A stretch of DNA of 64,000 nt from Stromatinia cepivora (taxonomy: Eukaryota > Ascomycota > Leotiomycetes > Helotiales > Sclerotiniaceae), in the NCBI GenBank assembly GCA_014898415.1, contig RCTD01000003.1, forward strand, positions 1,612,001 through 1,676,000, in the 5' to 3' direction. The notes below the pieces were generated by a model. The model was not told where the DNA came from, made no database searches, and was given only the letters and a program-made list of their open reading frames with translations. The translations under genes were made by a program, and so were the position numbers. Below, piece by piece: positions 11,724 to 25,403 of this stretch. Within the stretch, counting starts at the first letter, position 1, and each line of letters starts with the position of its first letter.

Positions 11724-13420
11724 CTAAGCACCGGTAACTTCATTCTCCTTCAAGTCCCATTCTCCCTGTTGTAGCATATGTAGAACCTCCTTTCCATCGG
11801 CTGTCAAATCCGGTTTACCTAATGGTGTAACAGATCCTGTAAAAAATCTCGGTTGCCATTCAACCCCTTGATCTTGTCGTTCCTTGGCCTTTTCTCTTTG
11901 CCTTTCTTCTAATTCTTGTTTGAGGGTTGTTGCTCGGGAAAATTGTCGAGAATGAATGGCTTCTGTGACGCCTGACCAGAATTTGAGGGATTCATTGGGT
12001 AGCTGTTTCTCTGTTGGGGGAATAATCTTTGGTGCTACTTGAAGCGGCGTGAGATCTATTAGAAGAATTGGATTGTCCTATTAATGTTAGATTAGCAGTT
12101 GTAGTCCGAATGCATAAAACAACACTTACACCCTTCGGCCCCAAAGTGAAGTATAGCTTGTCTTTCCAGTTCCCAGATATTCTTGCCAATACATCCTTAT
12201 CAGGGACATCTTTTATCCTAGTTTTATTATCATTGTCCGGATCGTAACGGAACACTACTCCTTCTACTTTATTTTGCGTCTTTCCTAACCACCCCTCTTC
12301 GACATAATGCAAAATTGTCTTGATCTTAGTCTGAGTGCAAGTTATGTAGCACTGGTCTCCCACAGTAACGCTCAAAGTTCCACGTAAAAGTCCCCCAAGA
12401 TGAGCAGCTGGATGTGTGAGCTGATACTGCTCATTGTCCCTCCTCTCAATATTAATGAAGATACCCAAATTGTGCTCCCCCGGTGTAACCTTAATACTCG
12501 TTCCAGTGAACTTCGCCGATATTTGATCGAATCCTCTAGCCGAAATACCCTTTTCCGGACAATCGACATAAAATGCGGAGACGGGTGGATGATGCGAAGT
12601 TTGTTCCGTTAAGTATGATACTCGAACTTTTTTGCCAGCGGGTTTTGACTTAGGAATTGTAACATTGGACGCATTTGTTGATGACATAGGAGTGTTCTTT
12701 TTCGAAGACGAAGCACTAGTAGGACTCAATTTGATCGTCTCTATAGCCGGCTGTGAATCCTCAACTTCCCAATTACACTATTCAAAGATCAGTATTCCCA
12801 CTACGATCTTGCCATTTAGCTGCAACTGCTTACCCTGAAAAATTCCCCAAGGGTAGAATTATATGGTTTGCAGGGCTTTCCTTTGACATATTTTAAATCC
12901 TTCGTAAACCAAAATCTCAAGACTTCTAGCATTCTATCTAATGGATCATCCGAGTCTCCTATTGCCACAAATGTATTCGGTTGATCGAGGTAGTTCCAAT
13001 ACTCGAGATTGGGAGTCGGTTCTAATAACTGGGCCGGCAAACTAAATCGAACGGAAGCAATATCTGCCACTCCAATAAACCTATGTAAAAAGAGAAAGCA
13101 ATGTCAGTCATTCATCATCTGAGACCTAGACGCCTCTGCGGAAGGTGTAAAAGTTGCTTCAGAGGCTGAAACCACAATTCGTCGCATTGCCCCTTGTTGA
13201 TAGCGGTGTGATTTCTTTTCACATCTTCGAAGATAGATGCGAGAAGTAGAATGACTTACTTTCGCAGAATTCCCAAGAACATCTTAAGTTTCGAACCATC
13301 ATCTGGTGGTTTCTCCGCTACGGCAGAGGCGGCAGGTAACGACTCGGAAGCAGTGGAAGGGGTCGTCGATGCAGCGGGTGAAGGGTTGAAAGCAGAGGAT
13401 CCCGAGGATGCAGATGCCAT
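11724..13420 (-). CDS. KES1: Oxysterol-binding protein, KES1/OSH4 type
   Basis: Four exons on the minus strand: 13420-13260, 13080-12834, 12777-12130 and 12077-11724, giving 469 residues. The family fingerprint EQTSHHPP is intact. Upstream are the lid and N-terminal motifs LRKFIGVADIASVRFSLPAQ and LEPTPNLEYWNYLDQP, then TKDLKYVKGKPCKPYNSTLG. Downstream is HPAAHLGGLLRGTLSV, and near the end FWSGVTEAIHSRQFSRAT. There is no PH domain, ankyrin repeat or FFAT region, so this is the short single-domain class. Yeast Kes1/Osh4 exchanges sterol for PI4P between the ER and the trans-Golgi and restrains Sec14-dependent secretion; that role is inferred here. A Ser/Thr/Lys-rich insert (SPTSASSSKKNTPMSS) between exon blocks looks disordered. 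I chose the ATG at 13420 because nothing upstream in frame is an ATG. Its start lies only 377 bp from the retrotransposon island. Confidence 0.93.
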
Positions 13421-13796
13421 ATTTGAAGATACAGACAAAAATAATAATTAAAGATCGTATATGTGGTATAACGAGCAACAGTTAAAGGGGAAAGTTGAAG
13501 TGACTTCGAAATTTAAGTGTTTAAGGTTGGTTGTACAGTAATGTGGCCTATGATGCTGAGAGATCCTTGGTGCCGTTCTGTAGTGACGTTTAGGGGCTGA
13601 CGATAAGGAGCCGATAGGGCACCTGACTAATCGTATAATTCAGCTGCAAAACTGCAATTTGGGAATTATAAATTTCAGATTCAGTATCAAGAATTCACGA
13701 AGTATTAAAAAGAAACAAATTGATATGATTTTTAGATGTTTATTATCGACTGGACGGCTAGACAATATAACCAACCGTGCGAAATTGAAACGAAGA
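13421..13796 (-). promoter_or_regulatory. OSH4-like gene promoter, bounded by a retrotransposon
   Basis: These 376 bp separate the OSH4 ATG from the left end of the outer gypsy element. The sequence is ordinary until 13796 and turns strongly AT-rich after the element's LTR. The left copy of the element's 5-bp target duplication (gaaga) occupies 13792-13796. Most of the original upstream region has therefore been displaced by about 20.5 kb. Confidence 0.6.
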
Positions 13797-13908
13797 TGGT
13801 ACAAAGTTGTATTGTGTAAAAAGAATAAAGATTAAAAGCAATAGGGTAAATCCTATCTAAGATAAAATCTCCTGTTTAGTAAGCTAAACTAATAATTAAT
13901 TGATAACA
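13797..13908 (-). repeat. gypsy-1 LTR, left (3' LTR in element orientation)
   Basis: This 112-bp LTR begins TGG and ends ACA, preceded by gaaga. Compared with the right LTR, I count about 12 differences by eye, all transitions. Its outermost bases keep G where the other copy has A, while most of the rest shows A or T where the other copy has G or C. Confidence 0.88.
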
Positions 13909-14465
13909 AATACCGCTAATAAATAATACTTTGCTCCAAAATATAGCAAAAAATAAAGCGAAAACTATCTTCTCCCGATTATTCTTTTTTTGGATTTGTT
14001 TATTAAAATATATTTATAATTTTATTCCTTAAACACTTTAACGATTTTTATTGGAATCTGTTTATCTAACTTCTATTTATTCTATTCTACCGTTCTTCCT
14101 TTGAATCGAATTAAATACTTTGTTAAAATTCTTTCTTCTCTTTTATATTGCTTTTATTTATATAAAATATATTCAGGAATTAATTCGGGATTCTACAAGA
14201 TTCTCTATACGAAGGGGCATCAATAAGGATCTTGAATTGGGTCTGGGGCTGGTTCGAGGTGTACAATATTGATGACTGGGTGAATCTTTATTGTATTAGG
14301 TAATTCGATTCTATATATAAAACGTTCAATTTTTTCTAATATTTTAAAGGGTTCTACGAATTACTATTCGATCTTTATATTTCGTTCTATGACTCCTGAT
14401 ATATTATAATTTTGGTATAATCTTAATGATATATAATCTTCAGTATTGAAAAATATAGATTTGTA

Positions 14466-14912
14466 TTATCGATTATAATATCGTTTTATAAATATAATTG
14501 CGAATTTAATTGTATTTATCATTTCAATTTTTACTGGATTATATTTTCCATTATTCACTGGCTTTATTGGGTACATTTGTATACTATTTGAAATAACAGG
14601 ATCCTGGTGTTTTTCTGGTAAATCCTCGTAGATTAAATCCATTAATATATTTATAGTAATATTTATTGGTTCTTTGATTCTAATATTATATATTATTATC
14701 ATAGATGCTATATCTATCCCTTGTGAAATAGAATTCGATAGAATTGTAATTATAAATGATAAAGTCCTTGGCCACAAAAATATATCATTTATCATCGATA
14801 GATAATACCTCAAAACAATCTTTATTGTTTGATTTGTATATTCGTTTATATTATCAATTTGTGGATACCAAGTAATACTAAACAATAGTTTTATATTCAA
14901 CGAATCTATCAT
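14466..14912 (-). pseudogene. gypsy-1 integrase core fragment
   Basis: A 148-codon open stretch resembles a gypsy integrase core and C-terminus. Recognisable blocks are LNIKLLFSITWYPQID, NEYTNQTIKIVLRYYL and FLWPRTLSFIITILSNS, corresponding to the usual HPQTDG, ERTNQ and WP motifs. Ending in KFAIIFIKRYYNR, it also matches the segment after the catalytic core. The first residues of the family block are changed (YPQIDN for HPQTDG), consistent with RIP. It is only a fragment of the polyprotein, isolated by stops on both sides. Confidence 0.82.
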
Positions 14913-16379
14913 TCCTTTTCAAACTTCTGATATGAATTTCCTATCTCGATCCGAAATAATAGTCTGCGGAATACCCTAGAGAATTCCCAGCAGATGTAAG
15001 ATTAGTATATTTCTCTATTATGCTATATTCCATATAGATTTTCCTGAGATGATTGTGATTGCTTTTAATAGCTTATCAGTTATGGGTAATGTATAATCGA
15101 ATAAATCTGGTACAGATCTTGGTAATGCTAAAATGAAATCGATTGAGATAATATAAAAGATATATAATAATATTAGAATCGATTACAAAGATCTATACAA
15201 TTGATATTTTGATATCGATGATACTTTATATTAATAGTAATAATACAAATATACTTATAGTTTTTTTGAAATATTAAAAACATAAAAGTTGACCGAAATC
15301 CTTTTGTGGGTACAATTATAATTCAAATGACTGATTTGATCATATATATATTCAAACATTTTGCCCTTTATATTTTTAGATATTATCGATCTTCTTTTAA
15401 TGTATATATTATCTGGTTTAGTATAAAGTATACTTTATTTGAATTCGAATAGCAAATCTGTAGTATTGATTTCGAGGTTTGAATTTTCCTTGATCTTATT
15501 GATCAATTTTATTATTTTGGGATTTAATATATATAATATCTTAAGTTTCTATAATCATATTTTTTCGATTTATAAAATTATAATAGAATATATTAGTTCT
15601 GAGTATATATTATATATTTGTTTAATTATATTTACAATTTGTTTTTGAGTTATTATATTAATAATATATAGTTTCGATAATATATTAGGGATTATATTGA
15701 GTTTTCCTAGTTTATATCGAATATCGAACCTAAATCTGAATAAATATTCGGAGTTGTATAGATGGTATGGATTTAATTGTATTAATGATAATATATTTAT
15801 GAATGTTTGAGTTGTTATTTAGATATTGGCTGAATGATCTATATAAATAATGATCGGAAGCTTGGATGATTTTATCAAATATCTGATCTTTGAGATTATT
15901 CAGTATAAATTTGTAATTTTTAATTCTGTCGATTAGTAATTTTTTTTAATGATAATGATTAATCTAAACAAGAATATAATGGGTTGTATCGATTTTTGAA
16001 TTGAAGGATCGATATCGAAGTAATAGATTATACTTTCGATATTATTTTTGGATATATCAATATCGATATAAAGTTTTCGATTTAGATTGAAATAATATAA
16101 AATTGAAGATTTTCGGAAGGCTTATTGAAGATCTGTAAATAATTTTTGTTTTCTTTTTATGATATCTTTGAATCGAGTTTAAACAACTTTATGTTTTCTT
16201 TTCGTTTTCGATAATTTATTTCCTTTATGATTCTGTAGTATCTTATTCAATTCGTATTTTCTGTTTTGTAGATTTGTGGATAGTTTAATATAATATAGAA
16301 TATATTATTGTAAATATCTAATCAATCCTAAATAATATTCAAGCTATTTCAATATATATGGAAATACTAAAGCTTATAT

Positions 16380-17040
16380 AATCTTCAATTTATTCTTCGC
16401 GGAAGCCAGTTCCAATATATTTATTTTTTGATTAAACAATATAATTGAGGGATAGAACAAAAAACATTTTTTAGGATTCAATATTATATTAGCAGTTTTG
16501 AATTTAATAAATATTTGTTTGAGGTATACTATATATTTAGGAAATGATTTGTTGAAAATGATTATATCATTAATATAGATATATACAAATCCTTATTCCA
16601 ATCAAAGAATGTTATCGATTCGTTTTTGAATATATATTAATGAATTTCTGAAACCTATTATAATATAGATAAATGTTTTTTGACCATAATATAATGATAT
16701 AGTAAGGTACTTTTGATATTCCAATTTGATTTTCCATTGATAAAAAAAGCTTATACAATCAATAATTGAAATAAAAGGACAATCTATTATAATTACAATT
16801 ATATCTATTTGAGTAGGAATAGGATATATATCTGGATTTGTAATACAATTAAGAATATGAATATCAACGATAATTCTGTCTTTCTTCTTTATAATATCTT
16901 TAAAATCTATAATATATCTTTATATAACAAATACTGGGAAATTAAAAGGATTCGGTTTTTTAATCTATTTCAATCGATACTAATAATACAATTTGTCAAA
17001 AGTCTAATCAATTAGAGTTTAATCTTTTTGATCTATTGAA
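16380..17040 (-). pseudogene. gypsy-1 reverse transcriptase relic (stop-ridden)
   Basis: Read on the minus strand with frame changes and stops, this region shows traces of a gypsy RT: an isoleucine-rich stretch where the YxDD active site should be, followed by NIILNPKK (family ILNPKK, the thumb region), and then a connection segment. No ORF survives. Boundaries are approximate, and the assignment rests on short motifs plus its position between protease and integrase relics. Confidence 0.5.
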
Positions 17041-17273
17041 TAAATCTTTACTTTATTGAATTGAAATTTTGATTCCCAATCTTCATAGAGTTTTATCTTT
17101 AACTCCTTGCCTTCTAACACAAATACAAATCCTTAATGTTCTTTTTATAATATCAATTCGTTTTATATTATTTCCTAAAACTAAGATTATTGAATAATAT
17201 CCTCAAATATCATTATTCCATTCAACAAAATAACTTTTTATTTTAGATCGATATTATTTATATTCAAATTTCC

Positions 17274-17891
17274 TTATTGTATTCCTACATTTACAAATAT
17301 CCATAAGACTATAATTATTACTGTTGCTAACAATCCCTTAATTAAAAGATATTTTACAAAAAATTGATTTCTAACTGAGATTCCTGCGAGATAATAAATA
17401 TCGACTTTATTTATTGTTATTATAATTTGAGCATCAAAATCCAATACATTTCCTAATTTCAAATTCCATTACATAATTACTTCCTTATCGATAGAGTTTT
17501 CTATTATAACGGTTTTATACAAACTTATAACAATATATACAAAAGATATGAAATTGTTTTGTTGAATTAATTCATATAGTATATCGTAATCTAGCAACAA
17601 AATATTATCGCCTTTTCTATTAATCATTATTACAAATATTCCAAAATAAAATAGAATCATTACCTTTTCTTAAATATAAACAACAATCTTTTTTTTGATA
17701 TCCTTAATTTTGATTATAATCTTAATATATATATTTATATAATATAAAAGAATTAATTGTTGACTTTCGAAATCTATAATCCAATCTTCCAAATCGATAA
17801 TATCTATTCCTATCAGTATTCTAGTTTCCAATATTTCGATAATATGAATTTTATAATTGAATTGAATAATTGTTTTATTTATTATTGACAA
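17274..17891 (-). pseudogene. gypsy-1 protease-region relic
   Basis: Three short minus-strand frames (17274-17462, 17469-17660, 17670-17891) lie just upstream of the RT relic in element orientation. The fragment IHIIEILETRILIGIDIIDL resembles the retropepsin-type motif in which a strand and hydrophobic turn precede ILIGxDxL. No catalytic DTG/DSG survives that I can place. Identification is tentative and depends on position. Confidence 0.35.
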
Positions 17892-18763
17892 ATAGAAATC
17901 AAAATTTATATATTAATTAATATTATATTGTTGATCTTTTAATCCGCATACTTTTATAGACTTATCCATTATGAAAATCTTAATTGTAAAACACATCTTT
18001 ATTAAAAAGCTTTTATCGATAAGATTCATTTTATATTCTATATCTAAACAAATAAAATATATATCGTTCTATAAATTACCCAATACTACTTTGATTTCAA
18101 TATACTTACATCCGCGAAATATATATCCAGACAACAATTTATTGATATCCATGATTAATCGAACAATATATAATCGATCTAATGAAAACTTAGAACTAAT
18201 TCAATCTAGATTATCAATAACAAGAAATAATATATTTGCTATAATTGTTGATGATTATTCAAATAAGATTAGCTTTGATGATACTGATTTATATTTGTTT
18301 TTATACAATTCTTATAAATGAATATACAACTTGTTCTTGCTGCAGAATTTCGCTCCATAATTATTATACTAATAATGATCTTCATCGAGATTGATAATAT
18401 AAGTTTATTTGAAAAAGATTTATTTGTAATTCAAATTGATTATCAAAAAAATAGACCTTGATTTCTGAGTTTCATTATTAACTTATAAAATAACTATATT
18501 CAATCGATAATTGATTTTCGGATCTACATTATATTATATATTTCATACTTTAAATACCTTTCCTTTAATTTATATATAATTGATATATAACATCTCTATC
18601 TCCTCCTTACTATCTTAACTATCCAGATTTGATTCCTCCGATTCATAATCCAATCCTTGATAATAAGCTTAATCATAAACATCGACATTGTAGATATCCA
18701 GATCAACTACTTCCTAACTTGGATCATCTCCTCCAATATTGTATACTCATTGCTTACTATTAT

Positions 18764-18949
18764 TGTTGGACAGACTTCGTAAGGGGGTGTATACACAAAA
18801 CGCGTATAGGGTAAAGATGGTTCTATTATTCTATCTAACCCTTTTGTATAACAGAGTTCTACTAATCTATATAGATGCTGCCATCCCATTTACGATATAA
18901 AGGAAATATGTAATGATATTATATATTTCATTAATCATATATTCCAATA
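18764..18949 (-). repeat. Copia LTR, left (3' LTR in element orientation)
   Basis: This 186-bp LTR has a preserved outer third (TGTTGGACAGACTTCGTAAG) and a heavily A/T-shifted inner half. By eye I count about 35 differences from the other LTR, all transitions. Confidence 0.92.
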
Positions 18950-20058
18950 TAGATTTAACTTTCTTTTTTGTATGAAGTATTATATATATAAATCAGACTA
19001 ATTATTAGAACATAGATAACTATCTAATCGCTTAATTCGATCCTTATGCCTATTTTCTATTCAAACAAATATAATGAATTCTCTCCCCAAATCAATCAAA
19101 TATCCAATATTTGCGTCCTTCAATTTCATCAAAACAAAAGCTTTTCATTCTGTATATATTTCTTGATCGGTTTAACCGATATTTCTGATTTCGGGATCAT
19201 ATTGATGGTTATAGAGCTACTAAAGATTGTATTTACCGAACTCCCGAAAATGTATATTTCATATCAATTATAGAGCAATTGATTGTATTGAAATCTTACC
19301 CCATATTTGTTATAAAGTTTATATTGTTTGTAATATATTGATTCTTTGTATAATAAAACTCTTCAATTGTATAATGCTACAAATACTTTGGTCTAACTGA
19401 ATCAAAATCCTATTCTCCTAATCGATAATAAAAAGCTTGCTTTTTATTATTATAACACTCTTCAACTCACTGTTCTGGTTATGCCAAGATATCCTGTTCC
19501 ATTTGTACGAAATCGTATTATATTTGTTCAAATACGATCGATATGTGTTTTATATATCAATAATCTCTTAATACAAAGTCGAGGTGTTTTGGTTGAGGGA
19601 TCTTATAGAGAGTGTCGTTGTCGAAAACTGACTCTTTTTTTTGAATGCTATTGTGTAGAGAAGTATTTCGGGAACAATTGTGGGAATTGTAAGTAGTATA
19701 ATCATAGAATTCATTGTATACACTTAGATCGTCTACGTACTGGTCCTACCAACTGATTTAATCCATCTTTTCCTTTTTGTATTTCTTTTGATTAGAATTC
19801 TATTCCTCTTTCTTCAGTAAAGAAATCTTTCTTGCTTGGTTCTAGTTTTGTAAAGGAGTTTTTCGTTATTGATTGATTTGTATAATATCTAAATATTTTT
19901 GTTTTTTGATTTAGAAAATGAAATCAAAATGAAAAGTTTTCTTTTTACAATTTTTGAAAATAAAATATGAAACATAAAAATGATTAATATTGTATCCCTA
20001 TATCAATTTTGATTCATACAAAAATTTAATCGACCTTCGTACAAATTTCTCGTTTTAT

Positions 20059-20538
20059 CTATCCCTCTATATATACTTCGAGAGTATTCGTATCAATAAA
20101 CTTTTCTAAACTATTATTAGGATTAGCTTTTGTTATTGTATCAACAATATTATCGAATCTATTGATCCATTTCATTTCTATCAATTCTCTTCGTTTGTAT
20201 AATTGCCGAAGTGTTATGATATCAATTATCAATCTTTTCTTTTTTGTTATACTTAGTTTAATAAGGCATTTGTATAGCGAATATGAATCAATATATATGA
20301 CAATTGGGATATCAGGAATATCGAATTGTAAGGTAACAATTTGTAAAATAGATTGTATTGCAAAATCGATGTTTATTTCTGTTATCATTCTATATATCTC
20401 GAATGCTAATATGTTATATATAACTCTTTTGCTTTTCGTATTATTATAATGGATGATATTGCCTTTTATCTTGAAGGTGTTTTTATCTGATATATTTTTA
20501 TTCATAAGCAAAATAACGAATCCTATTTGATTATTCAA
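20059..20538 (-). pseudogene. Copia RNase H / pol C-terminus relic
   Basis: This 159-codon open stretch carries the copia RNase H pattern: LAFEIYRMI, then IVIYIDSYSLYKCLIKL (family DSxSLY), KKKRLIIDIITLRQLYKRRE and KWINRFDNIVDTITKANPN (family DNxADxxTK). It ends in EKFIDTNTLEVYIEG, typical of the pol C-terminus in this group. It is the best preserved coding block of the copia element, but it lacks a start and is joined to no intact upstream frame. Confidence 0.88.
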
Positions 20539-20814
20539 ATCCTTATTATTGATAAAAGATCCATCAACAAAAACGAATAGCTTTATACGATCTTTTTCAA
20601 GGGAAATGAAGTGAAGATTTCGATTAAAGTTTTTTATTTGCTAATCTAATCTTTTATTAAACAATTTGATATTTTCGTTTGATGGATCTTGATATTATAT
20701 AGCGATTGATAAATCGTATAATACTTTTGGCTGACAAATTGTAACAATATATACCCCTTTAGCTCTTTATTCTTGATATTATTCTGAATTGTTAACCTTT
20801 CCGATTTTCTTTCC

Positions 20815-21315
20815 TTAGTTTTTTTGTATAAGTATAAGATTGTTTTTTGTATATCGTATTGTATATCCATTGAATATTAACAGAATATCATTTGTAAAAT
20901 GTTCTTCTGGTTTAGCTTTGATATTTATATCAATCAATTCTTTGTTTTTTAGTTTTAGAAATTGCTTATTTGTAAGAATGAGGGTATTATCTATTTGTAT
21001 TCTTACAATTCCGAATTGTATATTCTTTGAATCCGAGATTAGCAAACAAAGGTTATATAATGATATAATCATATTCAATTTCTTTTGATAGTATTTCCAA
21101 TAGATTACCCATTAATATATTCCTATTTCTATAATACTATACAATGGCTTTTTGATTATTATAATTGTACTTTTTGTATATTTACCTTGAAATTCTTTTG
21201 GTAAATTTACTAGTACAATACAATTCAAAAGTATTTTTGATTGTACATACACCTGCATGATATCTCGTATCATAAACTTGATACCCATTGGCTCTAATAT
21301 TGGAGCTAAAACCAT
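20815..21315 (-). pseudogene. Copia reverse transcriptase relic
   Basis: Two overlapping minus-strand fragments hold RT motifs. The 21112-21315 frame reads LAPILEPMGIKFMIRDIMQ, VYVQSKILLN and VNLPKEFQGK, then a KKPLYSI block (family KKxLYGL). The 20815-21078 frame reads IVRIQIDNTLILTNKQFLKL where the catalytic YVDD strand lies (here IQIDN) and continues KAKPEEHFTNDILLIFNG. The active-site aspartate pair is disrupted. Stops and a frame change separate the fragments. Confidence 0.8.
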
Positions 21316-23893
21316 AATGATTCTCTGGCTTGATCTTTGGATTATAGATACTTGTATTAATATTGTTTCTTTTCTAGAATCATTATATATTTGAATAACT
21401 AGATATAACTTTTCGTACAGGGAATTTATTATATATCCTTTGATTTCATTTATAAAACATAAATTGAATAATCTCCCGATATATACAAAAGGATTATATT
21501 TAACAAATTTGAAAACATCTTTTACAATTAAACTATCGATCTTTTATATTTACGAAATTTCAAATGGTTATCCTTCAATTGTAATGATCCCTTTCATATA
21601 AAGATCAATTGCAAAATCCAATACTTCTTATTTCTTCTTTGTAATGAATACTTTTGATAGATCTTGATTATTTCGAATTGCAATAATTAATTGATTATAT
21701 TCATCATTTATTTCTTGTATTTTTTGTAAAAATGATATTCTAAGGATTTCGATTTGTATTAATATATAAAGTATAGGATTGGTTATTCTTTTTTTTTTAG
21801 TACTAGATTATATACATTTCCTTTCAGATTTGCTTATCTCTTGATCTTGATCTGAAAGAATAGAAGAAATCATTGAAGATGATAGGTTCTCCGAAAGTAA
21901 CGGATTTTCTGTGTTTAGAAGGGTCATTAGAAATGAATTTTCTATTGGAAATAGTTCTTCATATATATCCTCGTAAAATAGTTTGACGATTGTTATACGA
22001 AATTCTGTAGGATTATAAAAGAGATCGACTATACAATTTTGATTCGTAATTACAATCAATCTATAAAATCCTATTTATCCTTTCTTTTCTTTTTATACTC
22101 ATACTAATAAATTCAAAAGTAGTTTTAATATCTTATATATATCTAGGCCATTTCTAGTATCAAATGAATCTTATATTGTATACTTTGCTTGAATTTCTCG
22201 AATCTCTTTTATTGTTTATCGATATATTTATACTCATTTTACAATTGATTAGGAAAATAGATCATACAAGATTATTCAGGGATATACTCTATATATAAGA
22301 AAAGTTAGAATAAAACTATTTGATCCTACAATATTATTCATTGCTTTGATTGTTATCTATAAAATAACTTCTTTTTCGAAATTCTTATCTTTTAATTCTT
22401 CCTTGAATATTTTGTACAATTGTTATATAAATATATGAAATCTTTTGACTTTATTAATTATATTATAAACTTTTATAGGGATTTTGTGAATATTGATTTA
22501 AAGAGTTTTCGCCTTTTGTTGAAATTCGATTAATATAAAATTCATACCTATATTGTAAAATATATGATTTGATAAACCAAGGTATATATCGATCCAGTAT
22601 TTCCAAATTGTATTCCAAATTGTTTTTGTACTTATATCTCATACAAATATAGCAACATTATATATAATAGTTTTATCGATAATATAAAGAACAGATTTTC
22701 CTTTAATATAGAATATATCCAGAATGATTGAATAATTGAATTCGATATTATCTTTTATTATGAATTTGAAATGTTCTAGGGATTTTGTATAAAGTTGATA
22801 ATGTTTATACACTTTGTTGAGTTTCTCGATCATCTGAGAGTCAATATTCATATGCTTTATATGATTGAGTATATTAATGAGTTTTTGTACAAAGGGATAC
22901 CCGAATCTTCGATATATTTATCGAAGTTCAGTTTCTATCAAATAATAATATATCACTATCTTTTCTATTTGATCGAAAAGTATAAAAGGGTATCCTTATT
23001 TTTGTATAATGGGAATAGTTTTATTACTTTACTTTAATACATTTAATATATTATCGAGTATAATATATAAGCGATCTATATCCTATATATATATAAGAAA
23101 TAAGGTATTTGTTAATACAATGAAAAACATAATGATTCCAATTAATATTTGGATAATGATATCTTTTTGTAATCGTACAGTTCCTTTTCCGAATTTGATA
23201 TTATATTCAACATCTTTTGTACATGAAATGCCTTTCTCTCTTTCTAATATTTGCACCTGAAATTCCCTTATTATTGATATTCCTGATATATTTATATCTG
23301 GAATAATACTTTGAAATGCGTTTGCTAAATATCGATCTTGAAATTGGAAAACTTCATTTGGGTTATCATTCTTTTTGTATTTTTTGTATAATTGATTGAA
23401 TTGATCATTTTGTAGATATATATATATTAGTGATTGTCTCCCTAATAATTCTGCAATATATACTCCATTAACAAAACCTATTTCAATGAAATATATCTCG
23501 AATTGAATTATTTAATTGTTTGAAGATTCAATTTGAGGATATTCGAAAGTATTGTTTTCTTTTGATATTTCGTTCTTTTTATATTGCAATTCAAATATAT
23601 TTTCATATTTCAAAGATATTATTCGAATATTTCTTTATTCATTTTTTGTTCTACTATATATTAATTGAATTTCGTTTTCCATTCCTCTTTTATATAATTT
23701 GTCGATTAGTATCCTGGTTGTTTGCATACGAAGTATTTCTGAATTGATATATATAATAGTATTTGAAAGTATTAAAATCTTTTTGATGAATTTGTTGATA
23801 AATATAAACAAAAGAAGTGAATTTGTTTTTTGATCAAACTTTATATTATCCTTGATTTCTGTATAAGTCCTGATCATTATATATACGATCTAT

Positions 23894-24493
23894 TCAGTAT
23901 ATTTCTATACCTAATAGATTATTAATCATTGAATCTATAATATAGATATTTGTTGATTGCATTTTTTCAATTTGATCAATAGTATTTCGAAGGTCAGTAT
24001 AAAGATCTTTGTATATCGTAATAGGATATAGCAAAACGAAATTGCATTCAGAAACATTGCGATAAACATTTATAATTTGATCTTTTAACATTAATTCTAA
24101 TTGATATGAATCTACCAATCCATATTGCAATATACAAAGCATATCGAAGAGCTTTTCCAGTTGTTCCGAAAATGATTTGTCAGAGTACTTTCGTATGATC
24201 TATGAAAATATCGTATTACATCATTCGATAAGATATTTCTGATATCTTTCTTCTATTTCAAAATACATTTTCGTAAGTATAATCATTTCTTCGAATTTCA
24301 ATTTTCTATTACTAATTTTGTCGAAATAAAATAATAATATAGAATCTTGAAGTATTATCGAAAATACTGTTTTGTATTCATTTAAATGAATTCCAACTTT
24401 ACTACAAAATTCGTAGAATATCTGCAGTTTCTTATTCAGAAAATCGTACTCCCTACCGCTATATTTGAATTCATTGTTATTGTACACTTTCAT
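23894..24493 (-). pseudogene. Copia gag relic
   Basis: Two fragments (24221-24493 and 23894-24142) match the capsid region of fungal copia elements: YDFLNKKLQIFYEFCSKVGI, FSIILQDSILLFYFDKISNR and LTKMYFEIEERYQKYL, then YKDLYTDLRNTIDQIEK in the second. A stop-containing gap separates them. The position upstream of RT in element orientation fits gag. Confidence 0.75.
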
Positions 24494-25403
24494 AAGATCT
24501 GGAAGAAGATTTCGTCTATATACTATATAAGATATATTCTACCTTATTATACGATCTAGCATTATAAGATCAGAAAGGAATTGGCTTTGATTTCGTTGCT
24601 GTTATTCATCTTGTCATATTTACTCAAAAAGCTTTAGTATAAATGAAGCTTGAATTTTGATCGATTTCTTTGGTACAATGATTTCGTATATATCCGTATA
24701 TTCTTCTTTCAATCGATCTACTTCTTCTTAAACTTCTTTTATATATTTGTTTGATTTGTTTTTCGAGATAAATTCAATAAGTACTTTTATATAGCTATTG
24801 CTCCCTTTTATTTGTTAGACCTGAAAACCGTACAGAATGAATTGAATTCGTATGAATTTGAGAATTTCGTAATATACGATTTTGAATATAGCATCTATCC
24901 AGCTTTTGTATTATTCTTGAAATTCTTTTTATAACCTTTGCTCTTTGTACTTTTTGAATTGTAAATTGACGAATCATATAATTATATTAGCATTTATTTG
25001 GGATTCAATAAATTCTGAGTTTGGATTCAATTGTTTCCCCCAAAATTCAGTATCTACTTTGTACAAAAGTAATTCGAGGATTGGAAAAACTATATTAAAT
25101 ATTATAATTCGATGTTATATTGTATCAAATAGATTTGTCATATAGTATATACGAAAACATGATGAACACAGATAAAGTCGATATAAAATCAAACTATCCT
25201 AAAGAAATCAATTGTAATCAGAGATCCCTTCTTAGTATATATTTCGAAGAAAATAGTATAGAGAATATAGTATTCTAATTCTTCCATACAAATCGTATAT
25301 AAACTTAATCTAATACAATCTTGTTCGTCTTTTCAAAAGATATCTCTTCTTATTGAATTTGACCTTGCCGTTCTGTAATTGAGTCTTATCAATCACTAAT
25401 CAA

